DNA of 64,000 nucleotides, taken from NCBI RefSeq assembly GCF_030064125.1, contig NZ_CP125957.1, positions 3,658,001-3,722,000 of the forward strand, given 5' to 3'. Source of the stretch: Pseudomonas sp. G2-4. Lineage in GTDB: Bacteria; Pseudomonadota; Gammaproteobacteria; Pseudomonadales; Pseudomonadaceae. This document shows, piece by piece, positions 17,629 through 27,920 of this stretch. Position 1 is the stretch's first letter; every line of letters begins with the position of its first letter. Under the pieces are notes generated by a model. That model had not been told where the DNA came from, did no database searches, and worked only from the letters and a program-made list of their open reading frames with translations. The translations under genes were made by a program, and so were the position numbers.

Positions 17629-20229
17629 GTGCTTGAAGCCTACCGCAAACATATCGAAGAGCGTGCAGCACTGGGTATCGTTCCCCAGCCGCTTAACGCC
17701 GAACAAACCGCAGGCCTGATCGAGCTGCTGAAAAATCCTCCGGCTGGCGAAGAAGCTTTCCTCGTTGACCTGATCACCAATCGCGTTCCGCCTGGAGTCG
17801 ACGAAGCCGCCTACGTCAAGGCCGGTTTCCTGTCCGCCCTGGCCAAGGGCGAAGCCCAATCCCCTCTGCTGGACAAGAAGCGCGCCGTTGAACTGCTCGG
17901 CACCATGCAGGGCGGCTACAACATCGTGACCCTGGTGGAATTGCTGGACGACGCCGAGCTGGCGCCGGTAGCAGCCAAGGAACTCAAGCACACCCTGCTG
18001 ATGTTCGATGCCTTCCACGACGTGGCTGAAAAAGCCAAGAACGGCAACGTTCACGCCAAGGCCGTGTTGCAATCCTGGGCCGACGGCGAGTGGTTCAAGA
18101 ATCGCCCTGTGCTGGCCGACAAGATCAGCCTGCGGGTATTCAAAGTCACCGGCGAAACCAACACCGACGACCTGTCCCCTGCCCCTGATGCCTGGTCCCG
18201 CCCGGACATCCCGCTGCACGCCCTGGCCATGCTGAAAATGGCCCGCGACGGTATCGTGCCTGATGAACAAGGCAAGACCGGGCCGATGAAGCAGATCGAA
18301 GAGATGCGTGGCCAAGGCTTCCCGATCGCCTACGTCGGTGACGTAGTCGGTACTGGTTCGTCGCGTAAATCGGCGACCAACTCGGTGCTGTGGTTCTTCG
18401 GCGACGACGTTCCTTTCGTTCCGAACAAGCGCGCCGGCGGTTTCTGCTTCGGCAGCAAGATCGCCCCGATTTTCTACAACACCATGGAAGACGCCGGCGC
18501 CCTGCCGATCGAATTCGATGTGTCCAACATGCACATGGGCGACGTGATCGACCTGTACCCGCATGCTGGCAAAGTCTGCAAGCACGGTACCGATGAAGTC
18601 CTGACCACTTTCGAAATGAAGACCCCGGTCCTGTTGGACGAAGTCCGTGCCGGCGGCCGTATCCCACTGATCATTGGCCGTGGCCTGACCGAGAAGGCTC
18701 GCGCCGAACTGGGCCTGCCAGCGTTCGACCTGTTCAAGAAACCGGATGCCCCGATCGAAAGCACCAAGGGTTTCACCCTGGCGCAGAAAATGGTCGGTAA
18801 GGCCTGCGGTGTAGCGGGTGTGCGTCCAGGCACCTACTGCGAGCCGAAGATGACTACCGTCGGTTCCCAGGACACCACGGGGCCGATGACCCGTGATGAA
18901 CTGAAAGACCTGGCATGCCTGGGCTTCTCGGCCGATCTGGTGATGCAGTCGTTCTGCCACACCGCGGCTTATCCAAAGCCGATCGACGTGACCACCCACC
19001 ACACCCTGCCTGACTTCATCATGACCCGCGGCGGCGTTTCCCTGCGTCCGGGCGACGGCATCATCCACAGCTGGCTGAACCGCATGCTGCTGCCGGACAC
19101 CGTCGGTACCGGTGGCGACTCCCATACCCGTTTCCCAATGGGCATTTCGTTCCCTGCCGGTTCCGGTCTGGTCGCGTTCGCTGCAGCCACTGGCGTCATG
19201 CCGCTGGACATGCCGGAATCGATCCTGGTGCGCTTCAAAGGCAAGATGCAACCGGGTGTCACCCTCCGTGACCTGGTTCACGCCATTCCTTACTTCGCGA
19301 TTCAGGCTGGCTTGCTGACTGTCGAGAAGAAAGGCAAGAAGAACGCCTTCTCCGGCCGCATTCTGGAAATCGAAGGCCTGGACAACCTGAGCATCGAACA
19401 GGCTTTCGAGCTGTCCGACGCCTCTGCCGAGCGTTCGGCTGCCGGTTGCACCATCAAGCTGTCGAAAGAGTCGATTACCGAATACCTGCAATCGAACATC
19501 ACCCTGCTGCGCTGGATGATCGGCGAAGGCTACGGCGATGTGCGTACCCTGGAACGTCGCGCCCAAGCGATGGAAGCCTGGATCGCCAACCCTGAGCTGA
19601 TGGAAGCCGATGCTGACGCCGAATACGCCGAAGTCATCGAAATCGACCTAGCCGACATCAAGGAGCCTGTGCTCTGCGCCCCGAACGACCCGGACGACGC
19701 CCGTCTGCTCTCCAGCGTAGCTGGCGAGAAGATCGACGAAGTGTTCATCGGTTCGTGCATGACCAACATCGGTCACTTCCGCGCTGCCGGCAAGTTGCTG
19801 GAGCAGGTCAAGGGCCAGTTGCCAACCCGTCTGTGGCTGTCGCCGCCGACCAAGATGGACGCTCACCAGCTCACCGAAGAGGGCTACTACGGCATCTACG
19901 GCAAGGCCGGTGCACGGATGGAAATGCCAGGCTGCTCGTTGTGCATGGGTAACCAGGCACGCGTCGAGCCGAACGCCACCGTGGTGTCGACATCGACCCG
20001 TAACTTCCCGAACCGTCTGGGTGACGGCGCGAACGTCTACCTGGCTTCGGCTGAACTGGCGTCCGTTGCATCCATCCTGGGTCGCCTGCCGACCGTCGAG
20101 GAGTACATGGAATACGCCGGCAAGATCGACAGCATGGCAGCGGACGTGTACCGCTACCTGAGCTTCGACCAGATCGCCGAGTTCCGTGAAGCAGCTGCAA
20201 ACGCCAACATCCCGGTCGTCCAAGCCTAA
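17629..20229 (+). CDS. acnB: Bifunctional aconitate hydratase 2 / 2-methylisocitrate dehydratase AcnB
   Basis: 866 residues, against 865 in E. coli. It interconverts citrate and isocitrate in the citric acid cycle and works in the methylcitrate cycle. The [4Fe-4S] ligands fall at Cys710, Cys769 and Cys772 (GSCMTN and GCSLC), exactly the E. coli numbers when the GTG at 17629 is taken as start; GAGGG lies eight bases before it. The N-terminal HEAT-like domain, swivel domain and catalytic core appear in the AcnB order. An in-frame ATG at 17560 adds 23 unrelated residues and was rejected. A structured leader precedes it and a strong terminator follows. Confidence 0.97.
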   Translation: MLEAYRKHIEERAALGIVPQPLNAEQTAGLIELLKNPPAGEEAFLVDLITNRVPPGVDEAAYVKAGFLSALAKGEAQSPLLDKKRAVELLGTMQGGYNIVTLVELLDDAELAPVAAKELKHTLLMFDAFHDVAEKAKNGNVHAKAVLQSWADGEWFKNRPVLADKISLRVFKVTGETNTDDLSPAPDAWSRPDIPLHALAMLKMARDGIVPDEQGKTGPMKQIEEMRGQGFPIAYVGDVVGTGSSRKSATNSVLWFFGDDVPFVPNKRAGGFCFGSKIAPIFYNTMEDAGALPIEFDVSNMHMGDVIDLYPHAGKVCKHGTDEVLTTFEMKTPVLLDEVRAGGRIPLIIGRGLTEKARAELGLPAFDLFKKPDAPIESTKGFTLAQKMVGKACGVAGVRPGTYCEPKMTTVGSQDTTGPMTRDELKDLACLGFSADLVMQSFCHTAAYPKPIDVTTHHTLPDFIMTRGGVSLRPGDGIIHSWLNRMLLPDTVGTGGDSHTRFPMGISFPAGSGLVAFAAATGVMPLDMPESILVRFKGKMQPGVTLRDLVHAIPYFAIQAGLLTVEKKGKKNAFSGRILEIEGLDNLSIEQAFELSDASAERSAAGCTIKLSKESITEYLQSNITLLRWMIGEGYGDVRTLERRAQAMEAWIANPELMEADADAEYAEVIEIDLADIKEPVLCAPNDPDDARLLSSVAGEKIDEVFIGSCMTNIGHFRAAGKLLEQVKGQLPTRLWLSPPTKMDAHQLTEEGYYGIYGKAGARMEMPGCSLCMGNQARVEPNATVVSTSTRNFPNRLGDGANVYLASAELASVASILGRLPTVEEYMEYAGKIDSMAADVYRYLSFDQIAEFREAAANANIPVVQA

Positions 20230-20247
20230 CGCTTCGACGCCCGACTA

Positions 20248-20284
20248 AAAACGCCGCCCTTCTTGCGAGGGGCGGCGTTTTTTT
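20248..20284 (+). terminator. Rho-independent terminator after acnB
   Basis: ACGCCGCCC and GGGCGGCGT arms with a ten-base loop, followed by seven T. Confidence 0.93.
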
Positions 20285-20314
20285 ATGCCTGCTGCTTCGA
20301 TGCAAACCGAGCAA

Positions 20315-20477
20315 CCGCTATCGCGAGCAGGCTCGCTCCCACAGGAGATTGTGGTTGGATACAGGTTTGTGAACAGCCCGAAAACCATGTGGGAGCGAGC
20401 CTGCTCGCGAAGACGGCGGCACATTCAAAACCAATGCCAACTGAACCACCGCTATCGCGAGCAAGCCCGCTCCCACA
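20315..20477. repeat. Three REP elements, GGGAGCGAGC family
   Basis: Copies at about 20315-20342 (inverted), 20388-20412 (direct) and 20450-20477 (inverted) lie between the convergent acnB and permease genes; the third is a variant (GCAAGCCCGCTCCCAC). Confidence 0.9.
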
Positions 20478-20486
20478 AGGGGATAG

Positions 20487-21767
20487 TCAGGCCATCAGGG
20501 AATAGACCAATGCCGTAATCGCCACCAAGCCCACCAACGCGACAAAGACATTGGACGCCTGGCCGCGATAGCGGGCCATGGCCGGGACTTTGCGGATGGC
20601 GTACATCGGCATCAGGAACAGGATCGCCGCGATGACCGGGCCGCCCAGGGTTTCGATCATGCCCAGGATGCTCGGGTTGAGCGTGGCGACGATCCAGCAC
20701 ACCACCAGCATGAACGCCGCCGTCAGGCGGTCCAGGGTCTTGGCTGCCGGGCGACGACCGCTCTTGGCGATCAGGCCCTTGAGGCCTTCGCTGGCGCCGA
20801 TGTAATGGCCGAGGAAGGATTTGGAGATCGCCACGAACGCAATCAACGGCGCAGCAAAGGCGATGGTCGGGTTGCTGAAATGGTTGGCCAGGTACGACAG
20901 GATCGACAGGTTCTGCGCCTTGGCCTCAGCCAGCTGCGCCGGGGACAGGGTCAGCACGCAGCTGAACACGAAAAACAGCACCATCACCACCATCAGCACG
21001 TGGGCGCGTGACAGGATCTGCGAACTGCGCGCCTCGGCGTTGGCACCGTAGCGACGCTTCTGGTCCACCGCAAACGCCGAGATGATCGGCGAGTGATTGA
21101 ACGAGAACACCATCACCGGAATCGCCAGCCACAGGGTGTGCAGCAGCGCCGAAGGCTCAGGCGGCGTGGACGCCGTGGTCAGGATGCCGCCGTTCCAGTG
21201 CGGGATCAGAAACACCGCCAGGAACAGCAGCGCAACGATAAACGGATAGACCATCAGGCTCATGGCCTTGACGATCGCCTGCTCGCCGCAACGCACCACC
21301 GCCAGCAGGCCCAGGATCAGCACCAGGGACAGCACCGCCCGAGGGGGTGGCTGGATATGCAGTTGATACTCCAGGAAGCTGCCCACGGTATTGGTCAGCG
21401 CCACGCTGTAGATCAGCAGGATCGGGAAAATCGCAAAGAAGTACAGCAAGGTGATCAACGCGCCGGCCTTGAGACCGAAATGCTCTTCCACCACCTCGGT
21501 GATATCCGCGCCGTCACGACCGGACAACACGAAGCGGGTCAGCCCCCGGTGTGCATAGAACGTCATGGGGAACGCCAGCACTGCCAGGATCAGCAGCGGC
21601 CAGAAACCACCCAGGCCCGCATTGATCGGTAAAAACAGCGTGCCTGCACCGATGGCGGTGCCAAACAGACCCAACATCCAGGTGGTGTCATGGCGACTCC
21701 ATTGGCCGAGGGTGGCGGGGGCTGTCGTTTCAAAGCGCTCTTCGACGCTGTTGGCCTGATCATTCAT
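20487..21767 (-). CDS. HAAAP-family amino acid permease (SdaC/TdcC-like)
   Basis: 426 residues with about eleven membrane helices. The N-terminal block DTTWMLGLFGTAIGAGTLF is the hallmark of the hydroxy/aromatic amino acid permease family, closest in pattern to serine transporter SdaC. It would import serine, threonine or a related amino acid with a cation. The ATG at 21767 has GGAG nine bases upstream; the open frame reaches far beyond into the leader, but those residues do not fit. Substrate uncertain. Confidence 0.88.
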   Translation of the reverse strand: MNDQANSVEERFETTAPATLGQWSRHDTTWMLGLFGTAIGAGTLFLPINAGLGGFWPLLILAVLAFPMTFYAHRGLTRFVLSGRDGADITEVVEEHFGLKAGALITLLYFFAIFPILLIYSVALTNTVGSFLEYQLHIQPPPRAVLSLVLILGLLAVVRCGEQAIVKAMSLMVYPFIVALLFLAVFLIPHWNGGILTTASTPPEPSALLHTLWLAIPVMVFSFNHSPIISAFAVDQKRRYGANAEARSSQILSRAHVLMVVMVLFFVFSCVLTLSPAQLAEAKAQNLSILSYLANHFSNPTIAFAAPLIAFVAISKSFLGHYIGASEGLKGLIAKSGRRPAAKTLDRLTAAFMLVVCWIVATLNPSILGMIETLGGPVIAAILFLMPMYAIRKVPAMARYRGQASNVFVALVGLVAITALVYSLMA

Positions 21768-22081
21768 CCGGTCGGATCTCCGTTTTCCGGTCACATGCAC
21801 CCGGCCGGGACGAGTCGGAAAAACCCGACAGGCAGCGCCCTGGCCGAAACAGGGGCGCGATTGTCCGGGATTAACGAGCAGAAGCAAAGACTTAGCTGAG
21901 GAGTGGTGGTGCGGATCAGAGCACTGCAGTAGAAGTTGTCGCTGCATTAACGGTGAGACCGGGCTTGCTCGCGAAAGCGACACTGAACAGCAAATGCACA
22001 TAAAAAGCCTGAGCCCCCTGCCCTCGGCTCCTACAATCAGGTTGAATACTGAAATCAACCCAGCGCCCACAGGAGCACAGC
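21768..22081. promoter_or_regulatory. Divergent intergenic region with leader hairpins
   Basis: 314 bases between the permease (leftward) and the dehydrogenase (rightward). Two adjacent hairpins would lie in the permease transcript: GTCGG/CCGAC (21814-21829) and GCGCCCTG/CAGGGGCGC (21835-21858, one bulge). A decayed REP piece (CTTGCTCGCGA) sits near 21965. No gene is seen. Confidence 0.5.
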
Positions 22082-23035
22082 ATGACCGCAACCGTTCTGG
22101 TACTGGTTGAAACCGTCAATGAATACCTGCCGATTCTTGAGCGGCAGGGCTATCACCTGGAATTGGCGCCAACGCCTGCCGAACGCAAGACGGCGATTTT
22201 CGAACACGGTGAGCGGTTCAGCGCGGTGCTGACGCGGGGTCCCCTGGGGCTGACGGCTGAAGAAATTGCCGCCCTGCCCAACCTGCGGATCATCTGCGTG
22301 ATCGGCGCCGGGTACGAACAGGTGGACCTGCAGGCCGCCAGTAACCGCGGCATCGCAGTGACCAACGGCGCCGGGGTCAATGCCTCATCAGTGGCCGACC
22401 ATGCCATGGCGTTGCTGCTGGGGCTGGTGCGCGACATTCCCCGCTCCGATGCGGCGCTGCGCCGGGGCGAATGGCCAAGAGGCACACGTCCTTCCTTGGC
22501 CGGCAAACGCCTGGGCATATTAGGCCTGGGCGCGGTGGGCATGGCGGTTGCCAAACGGGCCGCGCTCGGCTTCGACATGAGCGTCAGCTACCATAATCGC
22601 CGGGTGCGCAACGACGTGCCCTACACCTTCTGCGCCACCCCCACCGAGCTGGCCCGGGTCTCGGACTTCCTGATCATCGCTACGCCCGGGGGCCTGGACA
22701 CCCGGCAGTTGATCACCAAACAAGCCCTCGACGCCCTGGGCCCCAAAGGTTTTTTGGTGAACATTGCCCGGGCCAGCGTGGTCGCGACCAGCGACCTGAT
22801 CAGCGCATTGGAACAACGACGAATCGCCGGCGCAGCCCTGGATGTGTTCGATCACGAGCCCGAAGTACCTGAGGCGCTGAAGAACCTGCCCAACGTCGTC
22901 CTCACGCCCCATGTGGCCGGCCTGTCGCCGGAAGCGACCCGCAGCACGGTGGAGCTGGTGGGCCAGAACCTCTCGGCGTTTTTTTCCGGCAAGCCGCTGC
23001 TCACGCCAGTGCCGTTACCCGATGCCTGGGACTAA
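22082..23035 (+). CDS. D-isomer-specific 2-hydroxyacid dehydrogenase
   Basis: 317 residues. The NAD(P)-binding Rossmann domain shows GILGLGAVGMAVAKRAA (about residue 143). The catalytic triad is in place: Arg in NIARASVV (about 235), Glu in DVFDHEPEVP (about 263) and His in LTPHVAG (about 282). It likely reduces a 2-keto acid such as glyoxylate or hydroxypyruvate, but the substrate is not fixed by sequence. ATG at 22082 with CAGGAG upstream. Its stop overlaps the stop of tssA on the other strand by four bases. Confidence 0.92.
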   Translation: MTATVLVLVETVNEYLPILERQGYHLELAPTPAERKTAIFEHGERFSAVLTRGPLGLTAEEIAALPNLRIICVIGAGYEQVDLQAASNRGIAVTNGAGVNASSVADHAMALLLGLVRDIPRSDAALRRGEWPRGTRPSLAGKRLGILGLGAVGMAVAKRAALGFDMSVSYHNRRVRNDVPYTFCATPTELARVSDFLIIATPGGLDTRQLITKQALDALGPKGFLVNIARASVVATSDLISALEQRRIAGAALDVFDHEPEVPEALKNLPNVVLTPHVAGLSPEATRSTVELVGQNLSAFFSGKPLLTPVPLPDAWD

Positions 23036-24111
23036 AGAACCCCTAGCAACGTCCACAACCGCCGGGATTCGGCATCGGCACTGATCAGTTCGCCCAACAA
23101 CTCGCTCAACGGTTTGTTGCCCCACTCCACACCGCGCCGGATCAGGTAAGGCACGGGGCTGTGGGGTTCGGTGCGGGCGAGGTAACCGGCGATGACCAGC
23201 AGCTGTCGATAGGCTTCTTCGCGGCTGGCCGGTTCTTGAAAGACTTGGGCCGATGCAGCCTGCGGCGCAGAAGTCGGCGTCACCGCAGGGGCATTTTGCA
23301 CCGGCACAACAGTAGGTTGCTGCGGATTCATCGCGATGAACTCCTCTACCAAGGTCAGCAAGGCCTGTATCACGTCCTGCAAGGATCTGTAGCCCGGGGC
23401 CTGGTTGCCCAGGTAAGCGTCGCTCCAGGCTTCGAGCCGTTGCAGATGTTGCAGGCTCAACATCAAGCTGCCCTGGTGGTGCAACCAGAACGACAGCGGC
23501 GTGGAGCGAATCAGTTCGCTGAGTTTCTTTTGATCATTGCGCGCCGCTTCGGCCGAGGCCTTGGCGTTCTTGCTGTCGTTGCCCAGCACTTGCTGGCGCT
23601 GCAGACGTTGCCAGTCATCCAGGCAAAAACCGGCGAAAGCCTGGTCCCGACCGTCGAACAACGGCACCCGCGTCAGCAGCACTTCGCTGTAGCGGCGGGC
23701 CAGCCACTCCAGCGGAATCACCCGCCACGACTGGTCGCCCTCTTCGGCCTGGGGATGCAACTGCTCGGAGTAGCGTTCGCACAGGCCCGCCACCAAGGCC
23801 AGGCTGCCCGGCAAGCCTTCCAGCCCCGCCAGGTGCAACCACGCCTCCCCCAGCCAGGCACTGATCATCAAGTCCTTGCTGCGCGTGAGTAACAGCGTGG
23901 TGGCGAGTTTTTCCAGGTCCGGCCATTGGGCGCGCTTGATCGAAGACTGCCACACGCCGGTGGGCAGGCTGGTGTCGTCCTCACGGCGCAACTCGCGCAG
24001 CAGGTCATATTCCGGTTCGTAGCGCAGGTCCTGGCCGCAGGGCGATTCGACGCTGAGCGGTTCGAGCAGCTGGCTGACCCGGTCGGGCAAGGGGGATATC
24101 GACAAGCTCAC
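23032..24111 (-). CDS. tssA: Type VI secretion protein TssA (ImpA-type)
   Basis: 359 residues. The N-terminal ImpA domain (about 8-120) has the family core with GQDLRYEPEYDLLREL and SIKRAQWPDLEKLA. A proline/alanine-rich linker (about 265-295) precedes the short C-terminal ImpA segment (YLIRRGVEWGNKPLSELL). TssA caps or primes the sheath-tube complex. It is the last gene of the leftward operon and overlaps tssM by four bases. The short C-terminus is unlike the ring-forming long TssA of other systems. Confidence 0.92.
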   Translation of the reverse strand: MSLSISPLPDRVSQLLEPLSVESPCGQDLRYEPEYDLLRELRREDDTSLPTGVWQSSIKRAQWPDLEKLATTLLLTRSKDLMISAWLGEAWLHLAGLEGLPGSLALVAGLCERYSEQLHPQAEEGDQSWRVIPLEWLARRYSEVLLTRVPLFDGRDQAFAGFCLDDWQRLQRQQVLGNDSKNAKASAEAARNDQKKLSELIRSTPLSFWLHHQGSLMLSLQHLQRLEAWSDAYLGNQAPGYRSLQDVIQALLTLVEEFIAMNPQQPTVVPVQNAPAVTPTSAPQAASAQVFQEPASREEAYRQLLVIAGYLARTEPHSPVPYLIRRGVEWGNKPLSELLGELISADAESRRLWTLLGVL

Positions 24112-27100
24112 AGGCCTTCCTCACGGGTGGCGATGGCGGGACTCGATGAAGTCGCCATGAACGGTGAACGGGGTGCCCGCGTCGGCAACGGCGGGATCGA
24201 CAGGGGCAGCTTCGAACCCTGGCTCATCAACGACAGGCGCACGAACATCAACGTTTGCTGCGCCGTGCTGGCCTGGACCTGGGCCGTCACCGGCAATTGC
24301 AGGGTCAGCGGAAAATCGGTGTAGTCGATGTTGGGTTGGCGTTGCGTCGACACCAACGAACGCATCAGCCGTAGCAACGACCAGGGCCCCTGATACTCCC
24401 AGCCGGCTTCAAGGTCGCGCACCACCAGGTTCGGTTGCAAGGGGTCGTTGACCGGCCGCTGGTAACCATTGCGAGCCCAGCGCAAGGTCAAGCGCACGGG
24501 CTGCCCGACCATCCAGCGCAGGTTCTGCTGGGCTGCACCGGGGTAGCTGACCTGCTGGTTGCCGGCGTTCAAGCCCCAGGCAATCACTTGGTCGGCGCCA
24601 CGTTCTTCCTCTCGGTCGGTACGCCAGCGCACGTCCATTTCCACACCGAGAATGCCGCTCTTGTCCCGCACGAACAGCGGCCCGAGCCACGTGCCGGCCT
24701 GTTTCAAACGGTTGAGGAAATCTTCGGCCGCCAGCCGCTCCGGTGTCTGGCTCAGCGTCAGCCCGGCCTGGGCCAAGGGCAAGCGTGTGTCGATCAACTC
24801 CAGCAGGTGCTGCACGCGCGCCGGGTCGGCATCGCTGGCCCGCACATCCTGGGAAAACGGAAAGCGTCCGGCCAGGTACTGATTGAAGTAGTTGGCCAAG
24901 TCATTCCAGGCCATTGCCGCCTGGTTCTGTTGCAGGTACAGGCAACGTTGCAAGGCGCTCTGTTGCAACGCGACCGTGCGCTGGGCCAGGTCACCACGCC
25001 CGACGGACAGGCTGGAGGTGCGCAGGATCTGCGCGCAAGACGTGGTGTCCATCTCGATGAAATCCCGGCTCACCAGTTGTTCCAACTGGGCTGCGGAACT
25101 GGCCGGGTTCTGGTTCTTGTACTTGAGCAACTCATCGTTGAGGGCCATGAACCGCGCCACCTGGTCGTGCTCCAGGCCCGACAGGTTGTCCTGCTGGACG
25201 ATCAGCCATTCCAAGGCCGGCATGCGTTGCTCGGCGATCTGCAACATGGCGCCAAATTGCTGGTTCAGGTTCAGCTTCAGATCTTGGGGGTCGCTGGCGC
25301 CGTACAGCTGCAAGCCGAAGTTTTTCGAACCGTCCCAACGCTGGACATCGGCCCGCTGGCTGAACAGCGGCTGGGCATCGATTTCGTCCAGGCCGCTCTT
25401 GATCTGCGCCAATGCACGGCGATTGAGCAGGCGCTGGAAACGCACGGCCAGATCACTACGGTGCACGTCCATGAAGGCTTTTTGCAGCGCAACGGCCTGG
25501 GACGTTTGCACATTGAAGCCCATGCCCGGCAACTGCTCGTCGCTCTCATTGAGGCTTAGCCACATGGCTTGCGCCGCCGCCCCTTCAGCGGCCTGCATCA
25601 ATGCGTCACGGTAATCCGGCGGGATGCGCGGCAACTCTTCGTTGGCGTAACTCTTATAGCTGGCGAAGTAGTTCAGGGCGCCACTGAAATCATCGCTGCC
25701 GTCGCCCTGTCCATTGCTGCCCGACGGATCCTTCTGCAACGCCAGTGCCACGAAATCACGCTTGAACAGGGCTTGCACCGCGCCGTCCAGCGCCGTGACA
25801 TGCTCTTGCAACACCAGCAAGCCACTGCCCTGCTGCACCAGCAGATTGTCCCGGGAACCGGACTGCACGATCCACTGGTCCCTGAAGCTCTGCTGCAGCT
25901 TCGCCGCCTGGCTCTCCAGGTCCTGTTCGATATCCGGCCCCAGCAATGAACTGTGGCTGACCTTGTCCATCATCTGGGTGTAACCGGGCACCAGGTCCTG
26001 GCCCTTGCCCCGCCCCCAGGCCGAATTGGTCAGGCTGACCAGCGTCTGCAAATCATCGATCAGCGCCATCAGGTCTTCGAGTTCACTCAGGGAGTTTCCA
26101 CTGCCCGCCTCCAGGCGTTGCAGATGCAGCTTGAGATAGCCGGCCTGGCGCACGAAGTTGTCCGCCAGGAAATAATGATCGAGCCAGCGCTGCATCAGGC
26201 CGGTGAAGTTATCGGAGATCACCGGGCGCGCAGCATTCAGGTCCAGTCCTTGCAGATCGGTGTTTTGCGAATCGAACAGCACGCGGTTGTAGAACCGTGC
26301 CCGACTCAAGGTGCCGGTGTTGAGGCTCAGCGACAAGGCGTTGTTACTCAGTTGCACCAGCTCGTCCAGCGGCGCCTTGGGGTTGTTCACCGCCTGGCTG
26401 AACATCTGGTTGTGCTGCTCCAGGCGCACGGCGAGCTCCACCAACTGCTTGGCCTTCACGTAGCTCTGCCATTGCGCCGGGTCTTCGCTTTCCACATTGC
26501 CGCGGCGCTCGGTGTTGCGGATGGACTTGAGTTGGTCCAGGTCCGACTCCAGCAGGTCACGCAGGGGCAGTACCCAGTGGTGCCGCGCGGTCAGGCGCAA
26601 GCCCTCCTCCAGTTGCGTGTCCACGGAGGAGAACCACGAAGTGGGAAACACCACCGAGACAAAACGCCAGCGCGGGGCTTTTTCCAGCACGTTCCAGTAG
26701 TTCTGCACATTGTGCCGGGTCAGCTCCAGTTGCGGCTCGTCAGGATCGACCGCGAGATGGTTCTTATGGGCACTGAGGACCAGTCGCGAGAGCCCCTCGG
26801 CCTCCTCCACCGAGTCGTGCCAGACCCACAACATGCCCCCTAGCCAGACCAGCCCGATTACCAGCGCCACCGCACCTGCCAGCCGATGCCAGCGCAGGCG
26901 CAAGCGCAGCAGACGCGGCACAGGCTGGGCCAGGCCACGTTCAGCCATCAGCCGTCGTGCCCACAACTGGCGGGCGAACACCGTTTGCCGCAAGCCGCTG
27001 TCGGTGGCGGCGAACCCGTCCACACTGACTGCCGGCGCCTGGCTGGCGGTGAAATACACGCCACGAAAACGCGGCGCTTCGCCTTGGGCATTGCCCTGGA

Positions 27101-27920
27101 ACACCGGCTCCAGGAGGATCTGCAAGGCCCGCCGCAAGCCTTCGAAGCGCTCGGGCAAACCGTAAAGATCGGTGCTCAGGTGGCCCGCCAGCGCACCCAT
27201 TTCAATGATCGATTGCGACAGCGCGGCGTTGACCTGATCCAGCGCCTGATCACTCCACTGCGATTGCCATGCCGCATCAGGCAGGTAAGGCGAGGACCAG
27301 CCCAATGTCGATTCCCGGGCCTCGGCGGGCAGTGCGCTGACCAGTTCCTGGAACCCGGGCAGCTCCTCCATCCCGGTGATTACTACGTACACCGGCAGGC
27401 TGAGACCAAACCGCTGCAGAAGGTCGATAAAACAACGCCGGACCTTGAGGCTCAACTCGGTGGTGTGTTCGATGTCGTCGAGCTTGCCGAACGGGACGGT
27501 CCAGATCACCGCGTCCAGCGGCCGCTTGCTGCGCAACCGCAAGATCAGCCCCAACAAACGCCACCAGTTGCCCCGCTGCCGGTTCATGCCTTCATCCGGC
27601 AGGAACAACGCCTGGGGCACCACCAGCACCGCGCCTTCGGCGTCCGACCACCAGCGCCCAAACCAGGCGGCCTTATCCGTCGGTTGCAAACGCCACTGGC
27701 TGCACAGCTGCGCGCCGTCCGTTTCATTGCCGAGCATCATCAGCCAGGGCATCTGGTAACGGTCGCGGGTGCCCTGCTCCTGTTCCATGTGGCGCACCGC
27801 GCCATAGAAACTGCGGATCGCCGCGCCACCCTGGGTCCGCAGCCACCAGATCAAGGCCGCGAGCAACAGCACCAGGACGATGGCGAGCAGCACCAGGGCG
27901 ATGATGCTCAAGGGGCTCAT
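24108..27920 (-). CDS. tssM: Type VI secretion membrane protein TssM (IcmF-like)
   Basis: 1270 residues. N-terminal membrane helix (about 5-28), cytosolic IcmF domain, a second membrane segment (about 350-372), and a long periplasmic part ending in the conserved IcmF C-terminal region. It forms the trans-envelope channel with TssL and TssJ. At the place of the usual Walker A motif (GxxGxGKS/T) the sequence reads GNETDGAQLC (64-73), so nucleotide binding is probably lost. It overlaps tssA and tssL by four bases each, so translation is coupled. Confidence 0.95.
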   Translation of the reverse strand: MSPLSIIALVLLAIVLVLLLAALIWWLRTQGGAAIRSFYGAVRHMEQEQGTRDRYQMPWLMMLGNETDGAQLCSQWRLQPTDKAAWFGRWWSDAEGAVLVVPQALFLPDEGMNRQRGNWWRLLGLILRLRSKRPLDAVIWTVPFGKLDDIEHTTELSLKVRRCFIDLLQRFGLSLPVYVVITGMEELPGFQELVSALPAEARESTLGWSSPYLPDAAWQSQWSDQALDQVNAALSQSIIEMGALAGHLSTDLYGLPERFEGLRRALQILLEPVFQGNAQGEAPRFRGVYFTASQAPAVSVDGFAATDSGLRQTVFARQLWARRLMAERGLAQPVPRLLRLRLRWHRLAGAVALVIGLVWLGGMLWVWHDSVEEAEGLSRLVLSAHKNHLAVDPDEPQLELTRHNVQNYWNVLEKAPRWRFVSVVFPTSWFSSVDTQLEEGLRLTARHHWVLPLRDLLESDLDQLKSIRNTERRGNVESEDPAQWQSYVKAKQLVELAVRLEQHNQMFSQAVNNPKAPLDELVQLSNNALSLSLNTGTLSRARFYNRVLFDSQNTDLQGLDLNAARPVISDNFTGLMQRWLDHYFLADNFVRQAGYLKLHLQRLEAGSGNSLSELEDLMALIDDLQTLVSLTNSAWGRGKGQDLVPGYTQMMDKVSHSSLLGPDIEQDLESQAAKLQQSFRDQWIVQSGSRDNLLVQQGSGLLVLQEHVTALDGAVQALFKRDFVALALQKDPSGSNGQGDGSDDFSGALNYFASYKSYANEELPRIPPDYRDALMQAAEGAAAQAMWLSLNESDEQLPGMGFNVQTSQAVALQKAFMDVHRSDLAVRFQRLLNRRALAQIKSGLDEIDAQPLFSQRADVQRWDGSKNFGLQLYGASDPQDLKLNLNQQFGAMLQIAEQRMPALEWLIVQQDNLSGLEHDQVARFMALNDELLKYKNQNPASSAAQLEQLVSRDFIEMDTTSCAQILRTSSLSVGRGDLAQRTVALQQSALQRCLYLQQNQAAMAWNDLANYFNQYLAGRFPFSQDVRASDADPARVQHLLELIDTRLPLAQAGLTLSQTPERLAAEDFLNRLKQAGTWLGPLFVRDKSGILGVEMDVRWRTDREEERGADQVIAWGLNAGNQQVSYPGAAQQNLRWMVGQPVRLTLRWARNGYQRPVNDPLQPNLVVRDLEAGWEYQGPWSLLRLMRSLVSTQRQPNIDYTDFPLTLQLPVTAQVQASTAQQTLMFVRLSLMSQGSKLPLSIPPLPTRAPRSPFMATSSSPAIATREEGL

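Noticed and set aside
17464..19566. 700-codon minus-strand open frame opposite acnB
   Set aside because: Antisense shadow; acnB matches E. coli AcnB down to cysteine numbering.
20315..20477. Small RNA gene between acnB and the permease
   Set aside because: The stems are accounted for by three REP copies that recur across the window.
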